64,000 nt of DNA from Nemania diffusa (taxonomy: Eukaryota; Ascomycota; Sordariomycetes; Xylariales; Xylariaceae). Shown piece by piece: positions 27,157 to 40,800 of this stretch. The stretch spans positions 5,098,001 through 5,162,000 of the forward strand of contig JBBPUQ010000004.1 of the NCBI GenBank assembly GCA_038501195.1, given 5' to 3'. Position 1 is the first letter of the stretch, and each line of letters starts with the position of its first letter. The translations under genes and the position numbers were made by a program. The notes below the pieces were generated by a model. That model had not been told where the DNA came from. It did no database searches and worked only from the letters and a program-made list of their open reading frames with translations.

Positions 27157-27232
27157 CTGGAGGCTTGATTTTCCATTTTTGGCAGTGTCTTAGCTCTAAA
27201 GACATGTTACAGAAGTTTGTTACAGAAGTCTG
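27157..27232 (+). repeat. inverted terminal repeat, left
   Basis: It aligns without gaps to the reverse complement of 52,633-52,708. The first 28 bp are identical. The next 48 bp differ at about a dozen sites, nearly all transitions. The left copy mostly carries A/T where the right copy has G/C, so the left end has been mutated more heavily. Confidence 0.85.
27206..27231 (+). repeat. subterminal 13-bp repeats, left (two copies)
   Basis: Two tandem 13-bp units (GTTACAGAAGTTT and GTTACAGAAGTCT) match the four units at the right end after reverse complement, with G-to-A changes. Weaker, more decayed versions seem to continue to about 27,330. Confidence 0.8.
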
Positions 27233-28633
27233 TCTTTATAAAGAGTTTTAAACAAAAGTTTATTGCAAAAGTTTATTTTATTATAAAAAGTTTGTTTTAT
27301 TATAAAAAATCTGCTTTATTATAAAGCTATTTTAAATTTTAAACAATATTTAAAATTAAATTTATTATTTAGTATTTTTATTTTTTTAATATAAAATTTT
27401 ATATTTAAAAACTTTAATTAAATTAAAATTATTTTAAAAAAAACTTAAACTTTTTTTTATATTAAAAAAGTTTTTTTTTATATTAAGCTTTTTTTTTATT
27501 TATATATTTAGTTTATATATATAATTTATTATTTTATTAATAAAATAATTAATATTTAATTAATATTTTAATTAATTTATATTAAAGTTATATATTAATT
27601 AAATTTAATAATAATATATATATATTATTTTTTTAATTTTTACTATTATATTTATAAAAAGTTTTAAAATATTATATTTTATTAATTAATATATTTTATT
27701 AAAAACTATTTTTAAATTAAATAAAATAAAAGTTTTATAAAAATATTAAATTATAAATTAAAATATATTAAATTTTATAAATATAAATTTTATATATATA
27801 TTAAATATTATATTATTATTTTTTAATTTAAAAAAATCAGCTTTTATAAATAAAAATAACTATTTATTAATTTATTTATTTATTTTAAATAATTTAATAG
27901 TTTTATTAAATTTTATATTTTTAATAAATATTAAAACTAATAGTTTATTTATTAAAAAGCTATATAAACTAACTATTATTTAAATAGTTATTATTTTTTT
28001 ATTAATTAATTTATAATAAATAATATTATTAAAACTAATAATATTAATTATTTATATATTAAAAGTTTTTTAAATATTTTATTAATTTATAATTTTAAAT
28101 ATAATTTAATAATATATTTAAATATTAAATAATATTATAATAAAAAAATAGTTTAAATTATAATATATTATTTAATTTTATAATATATTAAAAAAGTTAT
28201 ATAATTTTAATTAAATTAAATATTAAAATTATAAATTAATTATATTAAATAAAATAAACAATTTAATTATTTTTATTTTTTTGTTTTTAATTTTATATTT
28301 TTTTTTTATAATAATATAATATATTTTATTATAAAATTTACTTATTTATTATTTAAAAATATTATATTTACTTTTTTATAGTTTTTTATTTTATATTAAA
28401 TTTTATAAATAAAATATTTATATTTAAAAATTTTTAATATTATTTTAATATTATATTATTTTTTAAAATATTTTTATAATTATTTTAGTTAAATTTTTTA
28501 TTTAATTTAATATATTAGTAATTTTTATAACAAATAAAAAATATATTTTGCTATTTTTTAATAAATTTATAATTTTAAAAAAAATAAAAGTTGTTATTTT
28601 TATAATTTAAATATTTTAAATTTAAAAAATATA

Positions 28634-28638
28634 AATTT
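28634..28638. repeat. target-site duplication AATTT, left
   Basis: Five bases directly before the left LTR, identical to 36,674-36,678 directly after the right LTR. Confidence 0.75.
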
Positions 28639-28904
28639 TATTAAATAAGCTATATATATACAATAATATATATAAGTTATATATAAATAAAATATAAAGC
28701 TAGTTATACTATGTTTATATTAATAATTAATTTTAAAAAAAGTTTTTTTATATAGCTAGAAATTTTATTATAAATAAAATTTTTACTAATATATAAAGTA
28801 AATACTTGTTTATATAACTATATATTTATTTATACAATTATAATATAAATACTGCAGTATATAAACTATAATATATAGTTGTAACTAATACTAGTATTTT
28901 AACA
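28639..28904. repeat. LTR, left copy (266 bp)
   Basis: Direct repeat of 36,408-36,673, same length, about 27 differences by hand alignment, no gaps. It is the more AT-shifted of the two copies. Confidence 0.88.
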
Positions 28905-28909
28905 TTAGC

Positions 28910-28922
28910 TTTTTTTTTTTTT
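28910..28922 (-). other. candidate polypurine tract (13 T on +)
   Basis: A 13-base T run starts 6 bases inside the left LTR. Read on the minus strand it is a purine run next to the downstream LTR, where a polypurine tract is expected. It could equally be a chance homopolymer in AT-rich DNA. Confidence 0.3.
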
Positions 28923-29472
28923 AGTTATAATTAAATATTATATAAAAACAAAAAAATAAAAAACAAAAAAGCAATATATTTTGTAATAGCTTGATTTTAT
29001 TATATAATAAGTTAATTGTTTTTACAGCTATATATAAATAGCATAGTTTAGTTATTTATTATATTGACTTAGTTTATATATTATACAACACTTTTAATTA
29101 GTTAAAATAGCAAATCGCTACTTATTAAATTGCTAGCTATAGTTAGTTTATTAAAAATAACTTTTTTATATAGCAATAAAGTTTGCAATAAATTATTAAT
29201 AGTTAATTTAATAAACTTTATATAATTAATTAATTAATAGTTATTTATTGATTTATTTATTTAATAAATAACTGCTATATAAAAAAAAAAAAGTATTAAA
29301 TATTATATAAAAAAAATAAATAATATCAGTTAAAGTGTTAGCTTATACAATATAAAATTTTAAGTATAAATATTTAGCTAATTTTTATTTGTTTTTGTTT
29401 TTTTTTTTTCGTTTTTTTTTTATACGTTTGTTTGTTTATTTATTTATTTATTTATATATATATACATATAAT

Positions 29473-29476
<4 letters not shown>

Positions 29477-29520
<44 letters not shown>

Positions 29521-29550
29521 TTATTTATTTATATATATATATTTATTATA
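29477..29550. repeat. (AT)n-rich microsatellite
   Basis: A long AT alternation interrupted by TTTATT, followed by a short TAG/CAG triplet patch to about 29,575. The open frame reading through it is a repeat translation, not a gene. Confidence 0.85.
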
Positions 29551-30103
29551 TAGTAGTAGTAGCAGTAGCACAATAGCTGCTATTTGCTTTTGCTTTATGT
29601 TTGCTTTTTTAAACAATATATTATAGTTTTAAAACTTTGTTTAAACTAAAAATAATAATACAGTAAAAATATACAGCTTTTTAACTAAAAGCTAAATTTA
29701 TTAAGCTTTTATATAATTATTTTATATAAATATATATTTATTTTTATATAAATAAATTTTTTTATATATTTTTAGCTAATATATTTAATTATATAATAAG
29801 CTAAAAAAAGTATTATTTATGCTACTTTTTTTATTAACATTTTTTTCTAAGTATTAGTTTTAAATATTTTTATAAACGTTTAAACGAAGTTTATATATTA
29901 AAAAAAGTACTTTTGAACTTTTTTAGTTTAAAACTAAAATTTAATTATGCCGTTTTATATTAACAGTTTTTAAAATAGTTATTAGTGCTATATTAGCATA
30001 TCGTTTATTAAATATTATTAAATTTTTAGCTTTTAAAAAAGTATATACAGTATATATATTTAGTGTTTATATAACGCTTGTTGTTTTTAGCATAGTTTAT
30101 AAA

Positions 30104-30106
<3 letters not shown>

Positions 30107-30137
<31 letters not shown>
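30107..30137. repeat. A31 homopolymer
   Basis: Thirty-one consecutive A inside the retrotransposon. A second A27 run is at 30,563-30,589. Confidence 0.9.
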
Positions 30138-30140
<3 letters not shown>

Positions 30141-30320
30141 AGTTTTGTTTTGCTTTTTATACAATAGTTAAAAAATAACAAATTTAATTTTTTGGTTTTT
30201 TTTAACAATGTTTTTTTTATATATACTATATAAATATTTTTTGTATATATATATATTAAAATGTTTTATATTATATATAAATTATTAAATATATATATAT
30301 TTTTTAACTTTTTTTTAAAT

Positions 30321-30560
30321 ATAAAAGTTTGTTATATATATATTTATTAATTAACTTAAAATAAAAGTATATTATATATATATATATTAGTTAGCATATA
30401 ATAAATATATATTATATATATATATAGCTGTTAATATATAGTAAAAATATATTGTATATATATATAGCTATTAATATAAAATAAAAATATATTATATATA
30501 TATATAGCTATTGACATAAAGTAAAACTATATTATATATAAATAGTTTTAAGCATATATA
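30321..30560. repeat. 40-bp tandem repeat, six copies
   Basis: Units start at 30,321, 30,361, 30,401, 30,441, 30,481 and 30,521, in exact 40-bp register. Each contains an ATAAAA-like start, then ATATATTATATATATA, then TAGC(T)ATTA. Later copies differ mainly by transitions. Confidence 0.8.
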
Positions 30561-30641
30561 ATAAAAAAAAAAAAAAAAAAAAAAAAAAATCAACATAGCT
30601 TTAAATTTATAATTAATATAAACTTAAAGCTATATATACTT

Positions 30642-31033
30642 TAGTTAAAAATTAAATTTAAAATATATAATAAATGTTATATATATTATTGCTATATTAT
30701 TAAAACTTGTTTATTAAAAGTAAGTTTTTTGTAATATTTAAGTATATGCTTTTTTATACAAAAAAAAAAGCAGCTTTTATATAAAAGTTGTTTTATATTA
30801 TATAAAAGTAAAATATTATATAAAAAAAAACTATATTTAAAATATACTGCTTATATTAGTTTATTTTAAATATATATTTTAATTAAAAATTGAACTTAAA
30901 ATATATAAAAAAAGTTGTATATATTATTATTATATTATTAAAACTTATTTATTAAAAGTAGATCTTTTATAATGTTTTAAATATATGTTTTTTTGTATAA
31001 AAAAAAAGCAGTTTTTATACAACAGTTGTTTTT
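30642..31033. repeat. imperfect direct duplication, about 155 bp, offset about 237 bp
   Basis: 30,642-30,795 and 30,878-31,033 share the same order of motifs (TATTATTAAAACTT, TTATTAAAAGTA, a run of A, GCAG, AGTTGTTTT). Differences are mostly transitions plus homopolymer length changes. It lies inside the LTR element. Confidence 0.65.
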
Positions 31034-34000
31034 TTATTATATATTTGTTTTTATTTTATTTATTAATGTTTTAATTTATATAATAAATTTGTTAATAAAT
31101 ACTAAAGTTTTAAATATTTAATTTAGTTTTTGTTTTATAAATATATTAATAAAATTGTTAATACTGTTTATTTATTATATTTTAGAGATTTTTTTCTTTT
31201 TATATAATTTATAAAATAATATAATATTAATTATAAGCTGTTTTTTTTATATTGTTTTAAGTTTAACTAAACAATTGTATAAAAATTTTAAGTTTAAATA
31301 TAAAACTGTTAAAATTAAAATAATTTTTAATATAGTTAAAATTTGCTAAATTGTTATATATAAAGCAATTATATTATTAAAACTATTAATTATATTATAT
31401 AATTTATTTATAAATATATTATAAATGACTTTTTTATATTTGTTTAAGTTTTAGTATATAATGTTATTAGTAATTTTAAAACTTAAATTGTTTTTTATAT
31501 ATTGTTTTATTATTAATATAATAATAAATTTAAACTATAAAATTATATTTATATTATTTGCAAATAATTTGTTAATAAATATAAACAATTTTATATAATT
31601 TAAATTTAATAGTATAAAAATTAACTTATAGTTAAAGTTGTTTATTTATTATTAGATTTTTTGATTTAAATTTTTAATATTGTTTAATTAAAAGTTAGTT
31701 ATTTATATAGCTATTAATAAATTATATATAATTTTTAATTAATATATACTGCTAATATATATTTTTTATATATATTATAAAATATATTTTTAAGCGGTTT
31801 TTTTTATATAATAATTAATTAAAGCTAGTTAATTATTTTAGTTTTTTTAAATTAAAGTTATATTATTTTTATATAATAAAATAATTTGTTTGTTATTAAA
31901 TTTAATTAAATAGTTTAGTCAAAATGTTTTTTTTAGCTTTATATAAAAGTTAGTTTGTTATAGTTTGTGTTTTTTTTTTGCTAAAAAATTTGATATAACA
32001 AAATTAAATATATTATTTGTTTATAAATTTATAATATTAAAGTTATTAGTTTGTTCTATTATATATAAAAAGTATAAATTATATATAAATATAAATATAT
32101 TAAGTTTTTTGCAGTAGTATTAATAGTATATTTTGAATTAATATAGTTTTAACTTAATTAATTTATATAATAGTTATATAATTTTTAAAATAATGCTTTT
32201 AAAATATTTAAACTTTAGTTTAGTTAACAGTTATATAAAGATTTTTTTTATTAGTTTATTTTTTAACTATATATATATTTATATAATATTTTAAAGTTTA
32301 TTTAAAATATTATAGTTGCAAATTAGCAAAAGTTTAAATATAAGCAGTAGTTTTTAATTTATTTGCTAAATAGTTAAAAATTAAATAAATACTAATTTTT
32401 TTTTAAAATTGTTATATTTTTATATAATAAGTTTTAATTTTTTATATAGTTTAGTTGTTTTTTTTTTAACTTTTTATATAAAACAAAACTTAAAAATTTA
32501 AATATTTTTATGTTTTATTTAATTATATTTAACAAACTAAAATATTTTTTATGTAATAAAATTATTAATTTTAATAGTGTTTGATTTTTTAAATAATACT
32601 TTAAATATATTAATTATGCTGTTTTTTTATAGTTTTATTACTAGTGTATATATTTTTTATTTTTTTGCTATAAAAAAACTGTAGCTAATTTGTTATATAA
32701 AAGTTATATATATATTTGCGTTTTTTTTTAGTTTATTGCATTTTTTTTATATAATAAAAGTTTAAAAGTATTAAATTTTTATTAAATTTATTTTTTAGTT
32801 TTTTAGTAATTATATTTTTTTTATATAGTAATAAAGTTTTATTTGTATATATTAAAAATATATTAAACTGTTTACTAAATCGACAATAATGTTTAATTTT
32901 TTAATCGATTAAATTTTATATAGTTTATTTTAGCTTTGCTTTTTTTTTTATATAAATATTTCGCTTTTTAAAAATAGTAAAAGTATATTATATATAGCTA
33001 AGTTATTATATTTATTAATTATGCAATTAATTTTAACTTTTGTATATTTTTTATATAATATTTTTATTGCTTTTTTTATTGCTTTAGTTTTTTATATAAT
33101 ATTTAGTAATAAAAATAAGTTTTAGTTAACTTTTAAATATGTACTAAAAATTAATAAAATAAATATAAAGCTATTTAGTTTTGCAGTATTATTTAAAGTT
33201 TTAATTGTTATTTATAAAATTGATTTTTATTTTATATAATAGCTTATTTTTGTTTTAAAAATGTTATATATATATTAAAATAATTTATATATTTTTTTTA
33301 TTTTATTTATTGCTTAATAAGTTTTAATAAACATTATATAATATTATATATTTATTATTTATATATAATTTTGAAATTTTTTAAACAAAAAGTTAATATT
33401 TAAGTTATAAATAATATAATTTAGTAGTTTTTAATATATATTAATTTAATATTTATATAATGTTTTTTATATATTATATATAAATATAAATTTTAAAAAT
33501 ATTGCTATTTAAAAAAATATTGCAGTATTAATGATATAAAAAACTTATTTGCTGTTTATTTATATAATATTAATTACTATTTTATAATTAAAATTGCAAT
33601 TGTTTTTAATTAAAAACTTAAAATGTTAAAGTATTTAATTATATAATTAATAATAATAACAAAATTTCTGGATTTTTTTTAAAGTTAAATAGTTTATATT
33701 ATATTTTATATAATTGAACATTTTATATAAACGTTTTATATAAAAGTGTTTAAAACAGCAATATAGCTATTAAAGTTTTGTTTTTATAAAATATATACTA
33801 GTTTTTTATAAATTTATATTAAAAAATAAATATTTTTATTTATATATAACAAAAATAATTTTTTTATTATATTATATAATTAAATCTTTTATATTATTAA
33901 AATATACTTTTAAATAATTAATATTTTTAAAAAAAAACAAAAATAATATTGCTGTATTAAAAATATAATAAGTTGTTATATTTAGTATATTTTTTATTTG

Positions 34001-36407
34001 TATAGTATTAATTGCAATAATTATATAGTTGCTATTAAAATAAATATGTATTATTTTTAATGTTTAGTTTATTTTTGTACAAAAGTATATTTAAAAGTAA
34101 GCTTTTAGTTGTGCTTTTTTTACTGTTAAATAATTAAAAGTATTTATATTTTATAGTTTATTTTAATATTTTATATAATATTAGTTATTTAATATAAACT
34201 AGTTAAATAAAATAGTAATATTTTAATTTTAAATGTTTTTATTTGTTATATAATATATAAATATATTATTTATAAAAAACTAAATCGATTGATTTTTTTG
34301 TTTTTTGTTAATTTTTTAATTACTTTTGTTTAATTTTAGTTTAATATATTTTTTATATTTTATAAAATATATTAAAAACTAATTAAGCATTAATATATAA
34401 TTAAAAATTGTTTTATACAAATTAAAATATATACTTTTAATATAAGTTTTTTTTTAAAGTATATAATTAATTAATTAGCAGTTTAGCTTTTTATATATAA
34501 AACATTTTTTATTTATATAAAAGTTTTAAATAAGTTGTTTTTTTAGTTATATAAAATTTTATTAAATATTAAACAAATTTAAAAATTTTTATATATTTTT
34601 AAGTTAAAAACTTTTTATATAATTGTTTTAATAATATTTTTAGTTAATAAAGTATATATTGTTTGTTTTTTGTATAAAATGTTTTAATTTATTTTTATTT
34701 GCTATTTAAAAGCAAGCTTATAAATTAGCAAAAAAGCTTTTATATATAAATTTTTAAAGTATTAAAACTGTTGTTAACTTTAGTATATTTTAGTATGTTT
34801 GTATAATAGTTATATTAAGTTAAATTTTATTTTAATAGTTTGTATTAAAAACTTACTATGTTTTTATAAGTTTTATAATTATAATATTAAATATATTATA
34901 AACAAATAAATCGAGATTTTTTTTTTTAGTTTATATAAAAATAATATTAATTTAATTAATTTAATATTAGCTATAGTTTATATTAATATTAAAATAAGTA
35001 TTTATTATATAATAAATTTTATTTTATATTTTTTTTGATTTAATATTATATATATAAAAGTTTTTTGTATAACTTTTTAATATTGTTGAAAAAATAGCAT
35101 AATATTAGTTTTTTATTATTTTAAGTTATTAATATATATTAATAAATAATTATATTTTATTGTATAGTAAGTTATATAATTTATTAAAATAGTTTTTTTT
35201 TTTTTTTTATATTTTTTAAAAAATAACATACTTTTTTAATAGAATTATTTCATTTTATATATTTTAAGTTAAAAATAACTTAAAAAATATATTTGATGTT
35301 ATTAAATCAAATGTTATATAAATATAAAACTGTTGTTTAAAAATATATAAAAAGTAATATATTACAAAATATTTATAAATTAGTTGAAAATTTAGCTTAT
35401 AGTTAATAATTGTTATATATTAATATATAAAGTTAAAAATATATTTGTATTTAATAGTTAGTTATATAAACAGTTTATTGTTTTTTTTTGTAAATATTTA
35501 AAAGTATATATTTAAAATTAGTTTTAACTATATTAGTTTTAATTAAAATATATTTGTATTATTTATAGTTGTATAAAGCTGTTAGTTTGAAGTTAATAAA
35601 TTAAATATTTGTACAAAAAGTAGTAAAGTTGATTAAATAGTTAAAAAAAAAACTTGCTTATTGTTGTTAAGTAAGCATTAATTTTATATAATTTGTATAA
35701 GTTTTATTTATTGTTTTGTATTATTGTTGCTATTATATTGTATGTTTTTTTGTTTTAAAATATTAAGCAATTTTTGTTGAATTAGTTTGTTTATTTAATT
35801 TTATGTTTTATATATTTAATATATAAAGTTTTTAATATACAACTTTTATAACAGCTAATTAATTAGATTTAAATATTTATATTTAGTAATATAACAAACT
35901 ATTTAAATATTAAATATAATTAATATTACTGTTATAATATTAAGTTTTTAGTTTTATAGTTAAATATTAATATGTTTTTATATATAACGTTTTAAAAGTC
36001 TGCAGTTAAAAGCAATTTTGTTATATTAATTATTGTTATTATATACAATAAAAAGTTTTTTTTTGTTATATAACTGTTTTAATGTTATAGTAATTAAAAA
36101 TATAAAGTAAAAAGTAAAAAAGTTTTGTTGTTTAGCTATTATATAATAAATAGTTTAGTATAATTGTATATTATTGCTTTTAGTATTACTTTTTATATTT
36201 AAAACTTTGCAATGTTACAAAGTGTATTTTAGTATAATAATTAAACTTGATTTTTTATTTTGAATTTTGTTATATAAAAATTATTTAATTTATATAAAGC
36301 AAAAACTTTAAAGTACAATATAAAAACTTATTAAACTTAATTAAGTTTTAAATTAGCTTTGTTTTTACTTTTATTAATTTATAGTATATTTTGTAACTAT
36401 TAATTAA

Positions 36408-36673
36408 TGTTAAATAAGCTATATATATATAATAGTATATATAAGTTATATGTAAACAAAATATAAAGCTAGTTATATTATATTTATATTAATAATTGAT
36501 TTTAAAAAAAGTTTTTTTGTATAGTTGGAGATTTTATTGTAAATAAAATTTCTGCTAGCATATGAAATAAATGCTTGTTTATATAACTATATACTTGTTT
36601 ATATGACTGTAGTATAAATACTGCAGTATATAAACTGCAACATATAGTTGTAACTAATACTAATATTTTAACA
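36408..36673. repeat. LTR, right copy (266 bp)
   Basis: Direct repeat of 28,639-28,904. It keeps the canonical TGTTA start and TAACA end and more G/C, so it is closer to the original sequence. Confidence 0.88.
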
Positions 36674-36678
36674 AATTT
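36674..36678. repeat. target-site duplication AATTT, right
   Basis: Five bases directly after the right LTR, identical to the five before the left LTR. Confidence 0.75.
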
Positions 36679-37560
36679 AAAATATTAAATATTTTTAGTT
36701 TTAACAGTTTGTTTTTAATAAAAAAACAAATATATTTTTATTAAAACAATAAATAAATAATTAAAAAGTTTTTATATTATTAATAATAATATATTAAAAC
36801 TAATAAAAAATATATTTAATAAATATTAAATAAAAAAATAATAATAATATTAAATTTAACAAATTATTATATTAAAGTTAATATTAAAAAAATAAATATT
36901 TAAAATTATAACTAAAACTAAATATTAAAACTATTAAAAAAATAGCAAAAGCTTTAAAATTTAATATAATTAAATAAATTTAAAAATATATTAAATAAAT
37001 TAATAAATTTTTTAGTTTTAATAAAACTATTTTATTATAATAAAATAAAATATATTTATATATTAAAAACTATTTATTATATATTTTAATTTTTATATTT
37101 TATTAAAACTGTTTTATTTATATATTATAAAAATAATAAAAATTGTTATAAAAAACTTATAAAATATTACAAATATTAAAAAATATATATATTTAATTTA
37201 ATATAAATTTGTTAATAATAATTATAAATTATAATTTATTGCTTTATTAAAAAAAAAGTTTATTTTTTTTTAAGTTTTTATATAGTATAAATATAAAGTT
37301 TTAAATTAATATAATTATATATAAAATAATATTTTTTTGCTAATATTACTTATATTTGTTTTAAATAGTTTAAATAATTAAATAGTTTAATAATATAATT
37401 AATTAATATTAAATAAAAATTTATATAAAACTATTTAAAAATAATTGTTTTAAAAATATTAAAAATATTATTAATAAATTATATAATTAATTTTTAATTT
37501 AAAAACTTTTTTTTAAAATAAATATTTTAATATATAAAAAAAGTAAATTTTAAAAGTTAA

Positions 37561-37840
37561 TAAATAAAAACTTTAATATAAAAATTAGTTTAAACTTAAA
37601 AAAAAAATTAAATTTAAATTAAAAAATAAAAATTAATTTAAATTTAAATATAAAATAAGTTTTATTTTTAATAAAAAAAATCAGTTTAAATTTAAAAATA
37701 AAAATTAGTTTAAATTTAAAAAAAAAGTTAAATTTAAATTAAAAAATAAAAATTAATTTAAATTTAAATATAAAATAAGTTTTAATTTTAATAAAAAAAA
37801 CTAGTTTAAACTAAAAAGTAAAAATTAATTTTAATTTGAA
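37561..37840. repeat. 120-bp tandem repeat, about 2.3 copies
   Basis: 37,561-37,680 and 37,681-37,800 align in exact 120-bp register, with a partial third copy to about 37,840. Copies share AAAAATTAGTTTAAA, ATATAAAATAAGTTTTA and AATAAAAAAAA blocks and differ at few sites. Confidence 0.8.
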
Positions 37841-40800
37841 AAAAAATTGCTACAAAAATATTTAGTTTAAATTTAAAAAATAAAACAAAAATAATATTTA
37901 TATATAAAAATATTTTTAAAAAAAAAAAAAATAACTTTAATAAGCTTTTTTATTAGCAATAATTTTAAAAGCTTTTGATATAACTTTAAAAAAAATGCTA
38001 TAAATATAGTTTTATTTTTATAATTTTATAGTTTTAAAAATATATATATATTATTATAAAACTTGTTTTTTATATAAATATTATTAATAACTTAATTTAT
38101 ATAGCTATAAAAATTAACAAAGTTTAATTAATTAAAACATTATATAAAATTAACATTTAAAACTTTTATATTTTTATTTTATTTAAAAATTAAACTTAAA
38201 TATATAATATTTAAATTGTTTTTATTTATATAATATTAGTTATATTATAATAACAAAATATAAAAATATATATTTTAAATAATAAAAAAAACAATATTAG
38301 CTTAAATATTTTTTTTATATAATTTTAACTAAGTTTAAAAAAATTATATTTGTTTTTTAAGCTTTTTTAATATTAAAGCTAAAACTTAAATATTAAAGTT
38401 ATTTATATTTAAATAAAATTTATTTAATAATAAAAAATTTAAATATAAATTTATAAAAATATAAAAGTTTTAATTTAAAATATATTTTATATAATAAATA
38501 TTTAAAATTTTTTATTTTTTAAATTTTATAAAAATAAAATTTAAAACTAAAATAATTAAACTTTTAATATTTACTAAAAATTAATTATATAACAGTAATA
38601 AAAAATTTAAATATATATTTTTAACAGTAAAAAAATTGTATATAATAGTTTAAAATTTTAAAATAAATAAATTTTTAAAAATATTATATTTAATAACTAA
38701 AGTTGCTAACTTTATAATAAAAGCTGTTTTTTTTTATAATTTAAAATTTAAATAAAAAAAAATATTTTAATATTTTTAAAATAATTAGTTTTAAATTATA
38801 TAACTTAATATAACAGTTTTATTATTTTTTTATTAATTAAATTTATATTATTTAAATTTTTAGTTTAAACTTAATATTTAAAAATAGCTTTAATAAAACT
38901 AACTTTAAAAATATTATTAGTTATTTAATTTATATTGTTTAAATAATTTTATAAAATAGTAATATAACAGTTACTATTTGTTATATTAAAAACAATTAAA
39001 TTATTTATTATATTAGTTTAAAAATATTACAAAATTTATAACTTATATATAATATGTTTTATTTTAAAAACTTTAATTGTTTTATTGTTAATTAATAAGT
39101 TTTTTTTAATATTTTTTAGTTTAATTTATATTTAGTTTTTTTTTAAAAAATTTCTAAAAATAAATTTAAACAAAGCTGTTATTTTAATAAATATTTAAAA
39201 AATATAAAAAGTTTATATTAATAAATAATAAATAATTATATTATATTTTAAATTAAAAATATAATAATCGATTAAAATAAAAAAAAAAAAGCAAAAAAAA
39301 ATAAGTAATAAAAAAGCAGCTTTTATAATAAATTATATATATTGTATTTATAAATATATTTTAAATATTTATATATTATTTTTATTTATATATTAAAATA
39401 GCTATATATATTAAATATAATATTTAAATGTTATAACATTTTATAATATTTTAAAAATTTTTTGTTATATTTAATATATTATTTTTAAATAGCTATATAT
39501 ATTAAATAGTTATATATATTAAACAAAAATAATGTTTTTACTATTAAACAAAAAATTTAAATATTATTAAATTATATACTTTTTTATATTTTGTTAATAT
39601 TTGATTTTTTATATTATATTTAATATATTATATAAAATATTTATTAACTTTTAATTATTTGTACTAATTTTTTAAAAATTTAATTTATTTTTAAATAAAA
39701 TTTTTTTTTTTGCTATAAAAACTTTTGTTTACTTGTTGCACTTAGTTTATATTATAGCAATATTTTTATATATATTAAATATATAACTTATTATATTATA
39801 AGTTAAAAACTAAATAGCTATATTATTAATATTAATAATTTAGCTTTAAAGTTTAAACTATTAAAACAAGCAGCTAAATATTAAAAAGCTGTTAAAAATA
39901 ATAAATTTAATAAAATAGCAAATATAATTTTTAAAAATTAAATTTAATAAAATATAAATAAAACTACAACTAATTATAAGTTTTATAATTTTTAACTTAA
40001 AGTTAATTTTTTATAAAAATATAGCAATTTTATTATTAAAGCTTATAAAAGTTAATAAAAATAGCTTATTTAAAATAAAACTTATTAGTTTATTTTTTAG
40101 CTTTAATATTTAATTTATAGTTGCTAATATAAATATATTAATATATTTATATTTAAACTAAATTTAATTAATAATACAATAGTAAATGTTTTTATTATAT
40201 TATATTTTAAACAATTAATTAGTTTTTTTTATAATTATATTTAAAACAGCAACTTTTTTATATTAAATATTAAATAAATATTAAAAGTAAATATAACTAA
40301 TTTTTAAAACAAATTAAATAACTTTTATTATTTTTTAATAGTTATTTTTAATATAAAAAAACATAAAATTTAAAATAGCTATATAAGCTAATTATAAAAC
40401 ATTTGTAAAAAAAGCTAAGTTGTTATAAAAAAAAAAAAGTATTAGCAATTAATATATATTATTATTACAAAAAAAGCTCAAAAATATAACATTTAAATAT
40501 AGCTTTTTATTTATTATAAAGTTTAATATAATTTAATATATCGAATTAAATAAATATATTTATATAGTTATATAATAATTAATTAAACAAATATTAAAAA
40601 AAAAAAAAACTTTAAAACTTAGCTAAGTTATATTACAAAAAAAGTTTAATACTATAATTAAAAAACTAATATTATAACTAAAAGTCAATATATTTTATTT
40701 TGTTAAATTAATATTATATTTAAAGTTTTATAATTAATATTTATATAATTTATTTATTAAATTTTTTTATTAAATTTATTTATTAACTAATATTTTTAAT

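Larger units (their letters stand above)
28639..36673 (-). mobile_element. degraded LTR retrotransposon, 8,035 bp, nested in the AT-rich block
   Basis: Two direct repeats of exactly 266 bp (28,639-28,904 and 36,408-36,673) bound 7.5 kb of AT-rich DNA. The right copy begins TGTTA and ends TAACA, the usual TG...CA inverted ends; the left copy begins TATTA, a one-base transition. AATTT flanks both outer edges as a 5-bp target duplication. The interior has no open gag or pol frame, so the superfamily cannot be told. A 13-T run directly inside the left LTR would be a polypurine tract on the minus strand, and the plus strand is T- and G-rich. Both suggest the element points to the minus strand (inference). 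LTR differences are all transitions, pointing to RIP-type inactivation. Confidence 0.85.

Noticed and set aside
29432..29626. Open frame rich in Tyr/Ile
   Set aside because: It is the translation of an (AT)n microsatellite.
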